Shown here piece by piece: positions 26,802-34,050 of a stretch of DNA of 34,050 nucleotides. Where the stretch lies: positions 1-34,050 of IMG/VR virus record IMGVR_UViG_3300033149_005718, one strand, 5' to 3'. Below the pieces are notes generated by a model. It was not told where the DNA came from. It ran no database searches and saw only the letters and a list, made by a program, of their open reading frames with translations. Each line of letters opens with the position of its first letter. Position 1 is the first letter of the stretch. Both the position numbers and the translations under genes were made by a program. This DNA is from a virus.

Positions 26802-27844
26802 ATTATATAGATTGTTCAACAAGTTGGGATGAATGGGCAAAAGCCCATCCAGAGATTGTTTATAAGAAAAGAAAGATTATCCTTAGAAATGGTCAATCTC
26901 CAGGAGATATTTTGACTTGGACCAGGGCAATAGGAGATTTAAAGGAGAGTTATCCAAACTATGAGATCGATGTTAGGTGTCCAGCGATGGAGATTTTTGA
27001 AAATAATCCACGAATAACTAAACTTGATGAGAATGATCCTGAGGTAGAGATTTTCGATATAGGATATGATGAGATAAATCAATCGGGTTGGTCTGGTATT
27101 CATTTTACTGATGCTTGGAGACATGACATGGAAAAGAAATTAGGAGTTCCAATAAAGAAGACGGGAATTCGCCCAGAACTTTGGATTTCAGACATTGAGA
27201 AAACATGGTATAACCAAGTTCACTGTGAATTTGGTTGGGATGGACCATTTTGGGTTTTGAACGCTGGAAGAAAACAAGACAATGAACTAAAGCAGTATCA
27301 TAGATGGCAAGAAGTTGTTGATTTATTCAATAAACGGTTTAGAGGAAGAGTAAAGTTGGTTCAGATAGGACATAAAGATCATATCCATCCAAAACTGGAA
27401 GGAGTTTTGGATTTGGTTGGAAAAACTGATCTTCGTCAGTTGATTCGTCTGATTTATTGGGCTCATGGAACAATTGGTCCGCTTTCTCTTCAATTCGTGA
27501 TTTCTGCAGCTTTCGAACAACCTGCTGTTGTTGTTGCAGCCGGAAAAGAGGGTGTTAAATGGCACCTATATCCGCACATAAGGTATATTTATACTAACGG
27601 TGCCCTTGATTGTTGTAAATGGGATGGTTGTTGGTTGGGAGGTTCGAAAGGACAATGTAAAGATTTAGTAGATTGGAAAGGCCAAAAAGTTCCTCGATGT
27701 TTCACGTTAATTCAACCGTATATGATAGTCAACGCTGTTGAGATGTATTATAAGGGTGGAAGACTTAAACTTCCAACTAAAGAGGAATTTGAAGAATTAG
27801 AAAAAAAGTTTCAAGAATTTCAAGAAAAGAAGAAACATGCTTGA
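26789..27844 (+). CDS. GT9-family heptosyltransferase-like enzyme with Cys-rich insert
   Basis: 351 residues. The N-terminal GDILTWTRAIGDLKESYP is the GT9 motif (GDxxxxxpaixxLkxxyP), and the C-terminal half carries RLIYWAHGTIGPLSLQF then AAFEQPAVVVAAGKEG, the nucleotide-sugar site of the family. GT9 enzymes transfer heptose from ADP-heptose. Near residues 275-304 is a cysteine cluster (C275, C276, C281, C290, C304), comparable in idea to the iron finger of TibC-type protein heptosyltransferases. That supports, but does not prove, a protein acceptor. Overlaps the next gene by 8 nt. Confidence 0.75.
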   Translation: MFPLNYIDCSTSWDEWAKAHPEIVYKKRKIILRNGQSPGDILTWTRAIGDLKESYPNYEIDVRCPAMEIFENNPRITKLDENDPEVEIFDIGYDEINQSGWSGIHFTDAWRHDMEKKLGVPIKKTGIRPELWISDIEKTWYNQVHCEFGWDGPFWVLNAGRKQDNELKQYHRWQEVVDLFNKRFRGRVKLVQIGHKDHIHPKLEGVLDLVGKTDLRQLIRLIYWAHGTIGPLSLQFVISAAFEQPAVVVAAGKEGVKWHLYPHIRYIYTNGALDCCKWDGCWLGGSKGQCKDLVDWKGQKVPRCFTLIQPYMIVNAVEMYYKGGRLKLPTKEEFEELEKKFQEFQEKKKHA

Positions 27845-28964
27845 TTATTTTAAAGACGACAAATTATTATCTGGATTCAATAATCATTTTCTGAATGAGG
27901 TTAATGCTACGTTACCGTATTACGGACCGTTGATGTATGTCTTTTCGAGAGTTCTTAACTCAAAAAATATTCTAGAAGTGGGAATTGAGCAGGGTTATAC
28001 GTCTTACTATTTGGCTTATGCTGCAAAGATGAATGGCGGAATGTATTATGGAATCGATATAGATAAGACTTGGTGTGACAAGATTGAAAGAGAACTTACC
28101 AAAGCAAAGTTACCACACAAAATTATTAATATTGATACAAAACAGATAAAGGACTTAAGAGATTTTGGAATAGAAAAGATTGATTTCGCTTTTCTAGATG
28201 GGGAGCATACAACAGAAGCAGTAAGCCATGAAATAGATTTGATTTATCCATTGCTAGCAGATGAAGGTTGGGGATACATTTTTATTCACGATATAATTGA
28301 TATGGGAAATGCTGGAGTTTGGTTTAAACTGAAGAATGATAAACGATTTGAAACTCTTGGATTGAATCCAAATTATGGATTAGGAATCGCAAGAAAGGTC
28401 AAAGGATTGGATTATGAGGCGATAGCAAAGAAATATGAAGTAAAGAGTCTTTACATGCCAAGATATAGGTTTCTTGCTGATATGATTAACAGAAATGGCT
28501 ACAAAGTAGTTGCTGAAGTTGGAGTTGATAGAGGAGAAACCACAAAATATCTACTTGAACATTGCAATCTAGAAACTTATGTTCTTGTAGATAGTAAATT
28601 TAATGAGGAGTTAAAACAGTGGTTAAAAGAACAAAATTTGATTAAGAAATTACCTAGTCTAGAAGGTCCAATCATAATCAAGGAAATAGATTCATTAGAA
28701 GCAGCTAAATTGTATGATGATGGGTTTTTTGATTTAGTTTTTATTGATGCAGCTCATGACTACAAATCAGTCCTTAATGATATTATTGCTTGGAAACCAA
28801 AGGTAAGAGAAGGTGGGATTCTTTGTGGTCATGACTTTTTCAAGTCTGGTGACAGACCTTATTCACAAGTTCATTCAGCGGTAAAAGCCGTCTTTGATTG
28901 GGTTAATCTTGTTTCAGATGAATCACCAGGCTCAGATCGCTGTGTCTGGTGGAGGTATATGTAA
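27837..28964 (+). CDS. Tandem SAM-methyltransferase-fold protein
   Basis: 375 residues, two class I methyltransferase folds in a row. Domain 1 (about 1-195): ILEVGIEQGYTSYYLAYAA, IDFAFLDGEHTTEAVSHEI and YIFIHDI. Domain 2 (about 200-375): VVAEVGVDRGETTKYLLEH, FDLVFIDAAHDYKSVLNDI and GGILCGHDF. Both resemble the Methyltransf_24 class often found beside glycosyltransferases, where they methylate sugars or act on glycan intermediates. Two similar single-domain proteins follow at 29890 and 30431. Confidence 0.7.
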   Translation: MLDYFKDDKLLSGFNNHFLNEVNATLPYYGPLMYVFSRVLNSKNILEVGIEQGYTSYYLAYAAKMNGGMYYGIDIDKTWCDKIERELTKAKLPHKIINIDTKQIKDLRDFGIEKIDFAFLDGEHTTEAVSHEIDLIYPLLADEGWGYIFIHDIIDMGNAGVWFKLKNDKRFETLGLNPNYGLGIARKVKGLDYEAIAKKYEVKSLYMPRYRFLADMINRNGYKVVAEVGVDRGETTKYLLEHCNLETYVLVDSKFNEELKQWLKEQNLIKKLPSLEGPIIIKEIDSLEAAKLYDDGFFDLVFIDAAHDYKSVLNDIIAWKPKVREGGILCGHDFFKSGDRPYSQVHSAVKAVFDWVNLVSDESPGSDRCVWWRYM

Positions 28965-28966
28965 GT

Positions 28967-29887
28967 ATGTGGGATAACGGTAAACCAAAAAGTAAATATG
29001 CCATAGTATTGGTTGGTTCAACTCCGTATCTTCCAGGAGTAAATGGAATTGTGAACGCTTTAGATTATTATGGAAATAATATAGACTTGCATTTAATTTA
29101 TGATAATGACTTGCCAAAAGATTATGAGGAGAAACTAAAGAATTCCGATCTTAATTATCGTTTGGTACTTCAGCCATTTTCTACTTTAGTTGAGCAAATG
29201 ATTAAGGAATGGCCGAAATTCTCTCCGAGAAATAAATACCACGAACACACTTATATTCGATATTGGTATTTGATGAAGATTAAGGATGAATATAAGGTTA
29301 CTTCTTGTCCAGATGCAGATTCGATTATAGTGAATAACATAACACCTTGGTTTGAGTTTGTTGAAGGAACAAGATATCTTTTGACAGCCCAACATCTATT
29401 TATGTGGTCTGAACTCGAGGAATATACGAAAGATAAACTTTTAGCATTACTTCCAATTTTCAACCATCCTTTGATTTGTGACCCAAAAATTTGGTTTGAT
29501 GTTTTTAAAGCAATGTTTGAAAGAGAGGCTGAGTTTCATGAAAGTGATATGCGATGTTTAAATAGAGTCTTATTGTTAAAAGATAGACTGAAAGATGTTA
29601 TTCCGTTACTTGATTGCCAATGGGCTGGAAAGTATGTTTGGGAGGGAAGGCTTATAGAGAGACAATTGAAGGGAAAATTCTATTTACTTGGTTTTCCAAA
29701 TATATTCAGAGTGAATATCATTCATGGTAAATGGTGGGGCAAAGGTTTTAGGGAAGCGCAATTAAGAGGTGCGGCTCCCGAAAATAGAGAAAAAATGAGG
29801 CAAAACTTACAACTTATTTTGAAGATGTATAAAAGGTTGAATGAAGAGTGGAAAGTTCGATATCCACTCAATAAAGAATTTGAATAA
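28967..29887 (+). CDS. GT-A-like glycosyltransferase
   Basis: 306 residues from ATG 28967, 2 nt after the previous stop; a GTG at 28949 would overlap that gene. The N-terminal strand YAIVLVGSTPYLPGVNGIVN, the acidic SCPDADSIIVN segment in the place of the DxD motif, and the C-terminal HGKWWGKGF follow the same plan as the protein at 32867-33793 (VVFDADSLVVRD; HGQFGSPVWRKW), so the two are distant paralogues. Likely transfers a sugar from a nucleotide donor; donor and acceptor unknown. Confidence 0.6.
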   Translation: MWDNGKPKSKYAIVLVGSTPYLPGVNGIVNALDYYGNNIDLHLIYDNDLPKDYEEKLKNSDLNYRLVLQPFSTLVEQMIKEWPKFSPRNKYHEHTYIRYWYLMKIKDEYKVTSCPDADSIIVNNITPWFEFVEGTRYLLTAQHLFMWSELEEYTKDKLLALLPIFNHPLICDPKIWFDVFKAMFEREAEFHESDMRCLNRVLLLKDRLKDVIPLLDCQWAGKYVWEGRLIERQLKGKFYLLGFPNIFRVNIIHGKWWGKGFREAQLRGAAPENREKMRQNLQLILKMYKRLNEEWKVRYPLNKEFE

Positions 29888-29889
29888 GT

Positions 29890-30441
29890 ATGGGAGGACA
29901 AATTCTTCCAGAATCAAATATGAAGAATGCGAATTTGTACTTACCCGAAGATATTCTTATACCATTTTTTGGAAAGAACGCTAAAATTATAGGTGTTGAG
30001 ATAGGCGTTTTGGGTGGAAGTGGGAGTTCAGCAATGCTTGAAAGAATGCCGAATTTGAGACTTTATTGTATAGATCCCTGGAAACATTTTGAAGGTCGAG
30101 GCTATGAGGCTGAAAAAGATCAGGCATTCCATGACAACAATTTCGAAGAAACCAAAAAGAGACTAAAGCAGTTTGGAGAGAGAGCAATTATTCTTAGAAT
30201 GACAAGTGACGAGGCAGATTTGGTTGTTAAAGAAAAATTGGATTTTGTTTACATAGATGGAGATCATTCTGAAGATCAGGTTAGAAGAGATATTATCAAT
30301 TGGAAGAAAAAATTAAAAAGTCGATCAATTCTTGCTGGTCATGATTGGCAACTTGATCACATCAAAAAGGCTGTACTAGAACTCTTAGGAGAACCCAAAT
30401 TAGGAGATGATTTCATTTGGTATTTTGAGTATGAAGGGTGA
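29890..30441 (+). CDS. SAM-methyltransferase-fold protein
   Basis: 183 residues, one class I fold: IIGVEIGVLGGSGSSAMLER (SAM-binding strand and glycine loop), LRLYCIDPW, DFVYIDGDHSEDQVRRDI and a final strand SILAGHDW. It matches the Methyltransf_24 type and the second domain of the tandem protein at 27837. ATG follows the previous stop by 2 nt. A sugar O-methyltransferase is the simplest reading. Confidence 0.65.
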   Translation: MGGQILPESNMKNANLYLPEDILIPFFGKNAKIIGVEIGVLGGSGSSAMLERMPNLRLYCIDPWKHFEGRGYEAEKDQAFHDNNFEETKKRLKQFGERAIILRMTSDEADLVVKEKLDFVYIDGDHSEDQVRRDIINWKKKLKSRSILAGHDWQLDHIKKAVLELLGEPKLGDDFIWYFEYEG

Positions 30442-31186
30442 ATTTTCAATCGAACTGAAGAAGGTCTTAACCGGTGTAATTTTTCATAATTTGAGAATTC
30501 TACACGCCGTAACTCCCGAAGATACGTATATCGATAATTATAAATGGCATTGGGATAAATGGGGAGATGAGTTTTTTGATCTTTATCACTTGTGTTTCTG
30601 GTATGGCCTGAATTATCATCCAAAGAGGATAATCGAAATTGGAGCAAGAACTGGTTTATCTTTGGCTCAACTTTTATCCGCTTATTTAGACTTTGATGGA
30701 ATGCGGGTCGTTATCTTTGACAGATTTGATGATGGATTGAGTTCACCTGAGTTGGTGAAAAAGCACCTGAACCACTTAGGAATTCCTACTAATTTTCTTG
30801 AGTTTCATGTTGGAGATTCAAATGTAACTGTTCCTGAGTTTAAGGAGTCAAATAAGGATAAGTTCGATTGGATTTTGGTTGATGGCTCTCATCAAGAACC
30901 TTATGTTTCAAATGATTTAGAGAATGTAAAAGATTTGGTTGTTGAGGGTGGATTGATTGTTGTGGATGATATTAATTCAAGACCAGAAGATAAGATTCAG
31001 GTCAAAGAAGCCTGGAAAAAATTCAAGAAAAAATATAAAGAATATTTTGAATTCCACGAAGAACTGCATGGAAAAGGAGTTGGTTGGGCTATTAAGAACG
31101 GAAAACCATTCAAGACCTTAAAAGTCCAAGAGCAACACCAGCCCCAACAGCATTTAATTTCATCTTTCTTTCATTTTTACAAATAA
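30431..31186 (+). CDS. SAM-methyltransferase-fold protein
   Basis: About 251 residues from ATG 30431 (MKGEFS); another ATG at 30407 would add 8 residues. An N-terminal extension of about 55 residues precedes the fold: IIEIGARTGLSLAQLLSAY, MRVVIFDRFDDGLSSPELV, FDWILVDGSHQEPYVSNDL and GLIVVDDINSRPEDKIQ. The C-terminus is Gln/His-rich. It is the third protein of this class in the operon. Substrate unknown. Confidence 0.65.
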   Translation: MKGEFSIELKKVLTGVIFHNLRILHAVTPEDTYIDNYKWHWDKWGDEFFDLYHLCFWYGLNYHPKRIIEIGARTGLSLAQLLSAYLDFDGMRVVIFDRFDDGLSSPELVKKHLNHLGIPTNFLEFHVGDSNVTVPEFKESNKDKFDWILVDGSHQEPYVSNDLENVKDLVVEGGLIVVDDINSRPEDKIQVKEAWKKFKKKYKEYFEFHEELHGKGVGWAIKNGKPFKTLKVQEQHQPQQHLISSFFHFYK

Positions 31187-31187
31187 T

Positions 31188-32000
31188 ATGGAATTTATAG
31201 AACCATTAAAACAAGAGAAAAAGTTGAAAGACTACCTTGATACAGGTAGGTATAAGCGGGTTGCCTTGTTTTGGGGTCATGGAATCGGAGATTCTTTGAT
31301 GTTCCAGGTTATTCTTGATAAATTGAGAGAGATGTATCCCGATATAGAATTTAGGATGGCTTTGCCAAAAGGACTTGATGAAGAGGTTATCTATCCAGAT
31401 GCTGTTTTTGTTAATAGCAGAGAAGAGGCTCAAAATCTGAAGGATTTTGATTTGGTTGCTCAAATAAATTTTCCTCTTGAGACCGATCCGAACCTGACTA
31501 AGTCTGAATTGTGTTGTAAAACCGAAATTGGTATAGAGCCTGTTGCTGGGCATAAAAAATTGCCAGAATTTCCAAGTCCGCTGGTTGCTGTTCATTTTAA
31601 CCTGACGTCTTTACCAGAATTGGCGAATCCTTCTGAAGAAGTTGCCAAGATGATTTGGGAAGAAATAAAATCTAGGGGTGCAATCCCAATCGAAACACAT
31701 TTTGAACATTGCTTTCACAATCCTGTAAATAAACGTTTTGAATTTGTTAATCGCCATGTGAGAGATTGTAAACCAAGAATTAAGAGTTTGATTGGTCTAA
31801 TTCAACATTGTCAGGCGTTTATTGGCTGTGTCTCTGGTAATTTTCATGTTGCACTATCAACATTACCTCCCGATAGAATTTGCTATCTTGAGAAAAAAAT
31901 TCCCGTGAAACGTTTTACTCATTTACCAATAAAGACAATCAAAGTCGAAGAATATAAGGATGGTTCGGTGGCTGAGTGGCTAAAGAGCATTGGAATATAA
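31188..32000 (+). CDS. Second GT9-like (heptosyltransferase-like) protein
   Basis: 270 residues, shorter than the GT9 protein at 26789. The start RVALFWGHGIGDSLMFQVI followed by LDKLREMYPDIEF matches the GT9 N-terminal motif; the C-terminal SLIGLIQHCQAFIGCVSGNF and the following HVALSTLPPDRICYL match the nucleotide-sugar site. The middle domain is short. It may add a further heptose, or be a divergent or inactive family member. It lies 1 nt after the previous stop. Confidence 0.6.
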   Translation: MEFIEPLKQEKKLKDYLDTGRYKRVALFWGHGIGDSLMFQVILDKLREMYPDIEFRMALPKGLDEEVIYPDAVFVNSREEAQNLKDFDLVAQINFPLETDPNLTKSELCCKTEIGIEPVAGHKKLPEFPSPLVAVHFNLTSLPELANPSEEVAKMIWEEIKSRGAIPIETHFEHCFHNPVNKRFEFVNRHVRDCKPRIKSLIGLIQHCQAFIGCVSGNFHVALSTLPPDRICYLEKKIPVKRFTHLPIKTIKVEEYKDGSVAEWLKSIGI

Positions 32001-32006
32001 CTAAAT

Positions 32007-32870
32007 ATGAGAAATCGAATCAAAGTAAAATGTGCAAATTGTGGAAAGGAGATTGAGAAACCTTTTTGGGAAATAAAGGCAGGGTTTGAATATTTCTTTT
32101 GCAATAAAGAATGTCAAGGAGAATTTCAATCGAAATATCGAAGAGGAAAGAATGCTTCTGCTTATAGAGGAAGATTACTTAAGATTCGCTGTCAGCAATG
32201 TGGTAAAGTCTTTTATGCTTGGAAAAGTCAGAAAAGGAAATATTGTTCTTATAAATGCTACTGGAGCTCCAAGAAGGGAAGACGACTTTCACCAGAACAA
32301 ATTGAAAAAATAAGAAGGAAATTGTTGAAAAACAATCCATTTAAAGGAAAACATCATACACTGATTTCAAAAATAAAGATGAGAGATAAGAAGCTCGGAA
32401 TTTCTAGAGAGGATAACAGAATAAGATTGCTTAATTTGTGGAAAGATCCTAATTCTAGAAACGAAAGAATAGAAGCAATCAAGCGGGGAAAGGAGAAAGA
32501 ATTCAAAGATAGAACCGTAAAATTGATAATGAAAGCGAATAAATTAAGACCAAATAGGTTAGAAAAATTATTGATGAAACTTTTGGACCGAATCTTGCCT
32601 TGTGAATATAAATATGTCGGAGATGGTCAGTTTATTCTTGGTGGAAAGTGTCCTGATTTTCTTAATATAAATGGCAAGAAAAAGTTGATTGAACTCTTTG
32701 GAGACTATTGGCACAGTAAAGAAAAAACTGGGATTGAACCAAAAGAACATGAGAAGAAACGGATAGAGCATTTTAAACGATTTGGATTTGATACGTTAGT
32801 AATTTGGGAACATGAACTAAAAGATTTGAATAAGGTAAAAAATCGTATACTTCAATTTAATAATTTATGA
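32007..32870 (+). CDS. Free-standing homing endonuclease, Vsr/PD-(D/E)xK type
   Basis: 287 residues. Two N-terminal zinc fingers (CANCGKEIEK ... FFCNKEC; CQQCGKVFYA ... YCSYKC), then NUMOD3-like segments (GRRLSPEQIEKIRRKL; NPFKGKHHTLISKIKM), a basic linker, and a C-terminal Vsr-like nuclease: KCPDFLNINGKKKLIELFGD, YWHSKEKTG and FGFDTLVIWEHEL. This is the plan of I-Bth0305I-type homing enzymes. It interrupts a run of glycan genes and overlaps the next gene by 4 nt, so it is a mobile insertion rather than part of the pathway. Confidence 0.75.
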   Translation: MRNRIKVKCANCGKEIEKPFWEIKAGFEYFFCNKECQGEFQSKYRRGKNASAYRGRLLKIRCQQCGKVFYAWKSQKRKYCSYKCYWSSKKGRRLSPEQIEKIRRKLLKNNPFKGKHHTLISKIKMRDKKLGISREDNRIRLLNLWKDPNSRNERIEAIKRGKEKEFKDRTVKLIMKANKLRPNRLEKLLMKLLDRILPCEYKYVGDGQFILGGKCPDFLNINGKKKLIELFGDYWHSKEKTGIEPKEHEKKRIEHFKRFGFDTLVIWEHELKDLNKVKNRILQFNNL

Positions 32871-33793
32871 CTAAATATTCTTACGTTGTAGCCTCAAACA
32901 AAAGATATCTTCCTTTATTAAATGCTTTTTTAAATTCCCTTGAATATGTTGGCAACAAACAAGATGTTCATTTGATTTCTTGGAATCTACCAGCTTCTTA
33001 TCTTAAACAACTTTCTCAATTAGGTTATTCAGTTATAGTTCACGAGGTTTCAACTGAACCAAGGTTCACAGAATTAGGAGAGGGGGATGTTCTTATGAGA
33101 TACCGTTATGAACTAGCATCTCAACTGAAGGATTATGAAAGCGTTGTGGTATTTGATGCCGATAGTTTAGTAGTTAGAGATTTGACAGTTTGGTTTGAAG
33201 TCGCTGAAAAAGCCGAAGTAATAATTGGAGTAGCTCTTGAACAAAAAAGATGGTATGGTGATGGGGAAGAAAATCACAAAGTTGATGGAAAGTATCCGAT
33301 AAAAAGAACCTGGAATGATAAAGATATTGCCTGTTCTCCGATATTTTTCAACCCGAAAAGATTTGGGGATGTATTTTCTTATTCTTGGCATATTTTCGCT
33401 GATTATCCACCAGAAAGAAGATTCAAGGCGCCAGATATGGATGCCTTAAATTTGGCAATCCTAAAATTTGGATACAAAGATAGGATAATAGATTTAAATG
33501 AGATAACTTGGTCTGGATTACATGAAACACTTCTTAAGCCCTTTACTAATATCTGTGAAATTCATGGTAAACTATTTTCAATGAATGGAGAACCTATTTA
33601 TGTAATTCATGGTCAATTTGGCTCTCCTGTCTGGAGAAAGTGGCAGATAGATAATCAACTAAGATGTATAGACAGGGAATTGGATGGAAGTTTAAATTGC
33701 AAAAGAATTGCTCAACAAAGTTTTGAGTTTCTTGTCTCTTACTGGGAAGAAATGAGTCGGTATAAGATAAGAATTGACCCAGGTCAAAAATAA
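32867..33793 (+). CDS. GT-A-like glycosyltransferase with DxD motif
   Basis: 308 residues. The start YSYVVASNKRYLPLLNAFLN, the donor/metal motif SVVVFDADSLVVRDL (DxD) and the later DKDIACSPIFFNPKRFG, followed by KAPDMDALNLAIL, are typical of GT-A enzymes of the GT8 kind. A His motif (YVIHGQFGSP) near the C-terminus corresponds to the metal-binding His of such enzymes. Probably the last glycan gene of the operon. Overlaps the endonuclease stop by 4 nt. Confidence 0.7.
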   Translation: MTKYSYVVASNKRYLPLLNAFLNSLEYVGNKQDVHLISWNLPASYLKQLSQLGYSVIVHEVSTEPRFTELGEGDVLMRYRYELASQLKDYESVVVFDADSLVVRDLTVWFEVAEKAEVIIGVALEQKRWYGDGEENHKVDGKYPIKRTWNDKDIACSPIFFNPKRFGDVFSYSWHIFADYPPERRFKAPDMDALNLAILKFGYKDRIIDLNEITWSGLHETLLKPFTNICEIHGKLFSMNGEPIYVIHGQFGSPVWRKWQIDNQLRCIDRELDGSLNCKRIAQQSFEFLVSYWEEMSRYKIRIDPGQK

Positions 33794-33811
33794 AATAGAA
33801 TTAAGACAATA

Positions 33812-33902
33812 AAAGAGATTCCCTGCCTCAGAGTTCATTCTGGGGCGAGGAACACTTGCTCCTCGGGAGTGGGGTTCTGGGAATCTCTTTCCTCGCTCCC
33901 GA
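33812..33902 (+). other. Second interlocked pseudoknot, before the terminator
   Basis: AAAGAGATTCCC (33812-33823) pairs perfectly with GGGAATCTCTTT (33879-33890). Inside are a 7-bp hairpin (33826-33832 with 33839-33845) and a 5-bp hairpin (33847-33851 with 33860-33864). The segment after the outer stem can pair back into it: CCTCGC (33891-33896) with GCGAGG (33845-33850), or CTCCCGA (33896-33902) with TCGGGAG (33863-33869), both crossing the outer stem. Same style as the element after the capsid gene. Confidence 0.5.
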
Positions 33903-33929
33903 ATGGACCCTGAGACAGGGTCCATTTTT
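33903..33929 (+). terminator. Rho-independent terminator
   Basis: ATGGACCCTG pairs perfectly with CAGGGTCCAT across a 3-nt loop and is followed by TTTT. This is a textbook intrinsic terminator, ending the capsid-glycosylation transcript. The next gene begins 13 nt later, so it needs read-through or its own start. Confidence 0.85.
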
Positions 33930-33941
33930 ATTCTCGAACTC

Positions 33942-34050
33942 ATGGCATCAGGCAAAACAAAAGAAATCTTATATGGTGCAGCCTCGAGTTCCTCCAGTAG
34001 TTCTTCTAGTTCAAGCTCTTCAAGTAGCTCGTCTTTTTCTAGTTCTTCAA
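33942..34050 (+). CDS. Poly-serine protein, N-terminal part only
   Basis: ATG at 33942; the frame is open to the window's end. After a short head (MASGKTKEILYGAA) the next 22 residues are serine except for one phenylalanine, encoded by all kinds of Ser codons, so the run is selected at protein level and not a DNA microrepeat. Such runs are flexible linkers in secreted enzymes and fibre proteins and are good O-glycosylation targets. Placed after a heptose/glycan operon, it may be the acceptor. The rest of the protein is not visible. Confidence 0.6.
   Translation, partial: MASGKTKEILYGAASSSSSSSSSSSSSSSSSFSSSS

Noticed and set aside
25694-27844. TGA recoding (alternative genetic code)
   Set aside because: TGA ends the epimerase and GT9 genes at positions overlapped by the next ATG, so TGA is a genuine stop.
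33942-34050. Ser run considered as a DNA microsatellite
   Set aside because: AGT, AGC, TCA, TCT, TCC and TCG codons are mixed irregularly, so the repetition is at the amino-acid level.

Overview
The window is a stretch of an AT-rich tailed bacteriophage genome (Caudoviricetes), or a prophage of one. The head genes are of the Mu/PBSX kind: a gp29-like portal, an XkdF/Mu-I-like protease-scaffold, a DUF2190-type decoration protein and a gpT-like capsid. Two near-consensus sigma-70 promoters (TTGACA-N16-TATAAT) point to a bacterial host, and TAA, TAG and TGA all act as stops, so the code is standard. Shine-Dalgarno sequences are largely absent. The host species cannot be told from this sequence. 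No terminase, integrase, tRNA, rRNA or CRISPR array was seen.

Layout. (1) 1-506: the end of a rightward operon. (2) 507-778: a gene-free convergent junction. (3) 779-10571: a leftward block of about 27 small genes (probably early or replication/host-takeover), including a sliding-clamp-like protein, an AAA-type ATPase, a possible primase-fold protein, a TM2 protein and many small Cys-rich or acidic proteins. It also holds the crushed remnant of a DNA methyltransferase. Most leader regions carry the word AAAGGTC 18-27 nt before the start codon, and several gene boundaries hold hairpin elements or large structured RNAs. (4) 10572-11170: a divergent control region with a perfect DnaA-type box, 256 consecutive bases without T, and a strong rightward promoter abutting a palindromic operator; the first gene starts almost at the predicted transcription start (leaderless). 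(5) 11171-23169: the head operon, containing a 1,885-residue multi-enzyme protein (MBL fold, nucleotidyltransferase, ligase, two LigD-type phosphoesterase domains) interrupted by an intein. (6) 23328-33793: a sugar-nucleotide and glycosylation operon. (7) 33812-34050: a pseudoknotted element and terminator, then the start of a poly-serine protein that runs off the window.

The most interesting reading is functional. The operon after the capsid encodes recognisable ADP-heptose enzymes (HldC-like adenylyltransferase, HldA-like kinase, HAD phosphatase, HldD-like epimerase), two GT9 heptosyltransferase-like proteins, two GT-A-like glycosyltransferases and several SAM-methyltransferase-fold proteins. 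It is followed by a protein whose visible sequence is almost all serine. This suggests a phage pathway that makes ADP-heptose and decorates virion serines with a heptose-based glycan; that link is inference. The second candidate system is the end-processing fusion protein encoded between the portal and the protease.

Mobile DNA is present as the intein, a free-standing Vsr-like homing endonuclease between glycosyltransferase genes, and an inverted-repeat-bounded cassette just before the portal gene.
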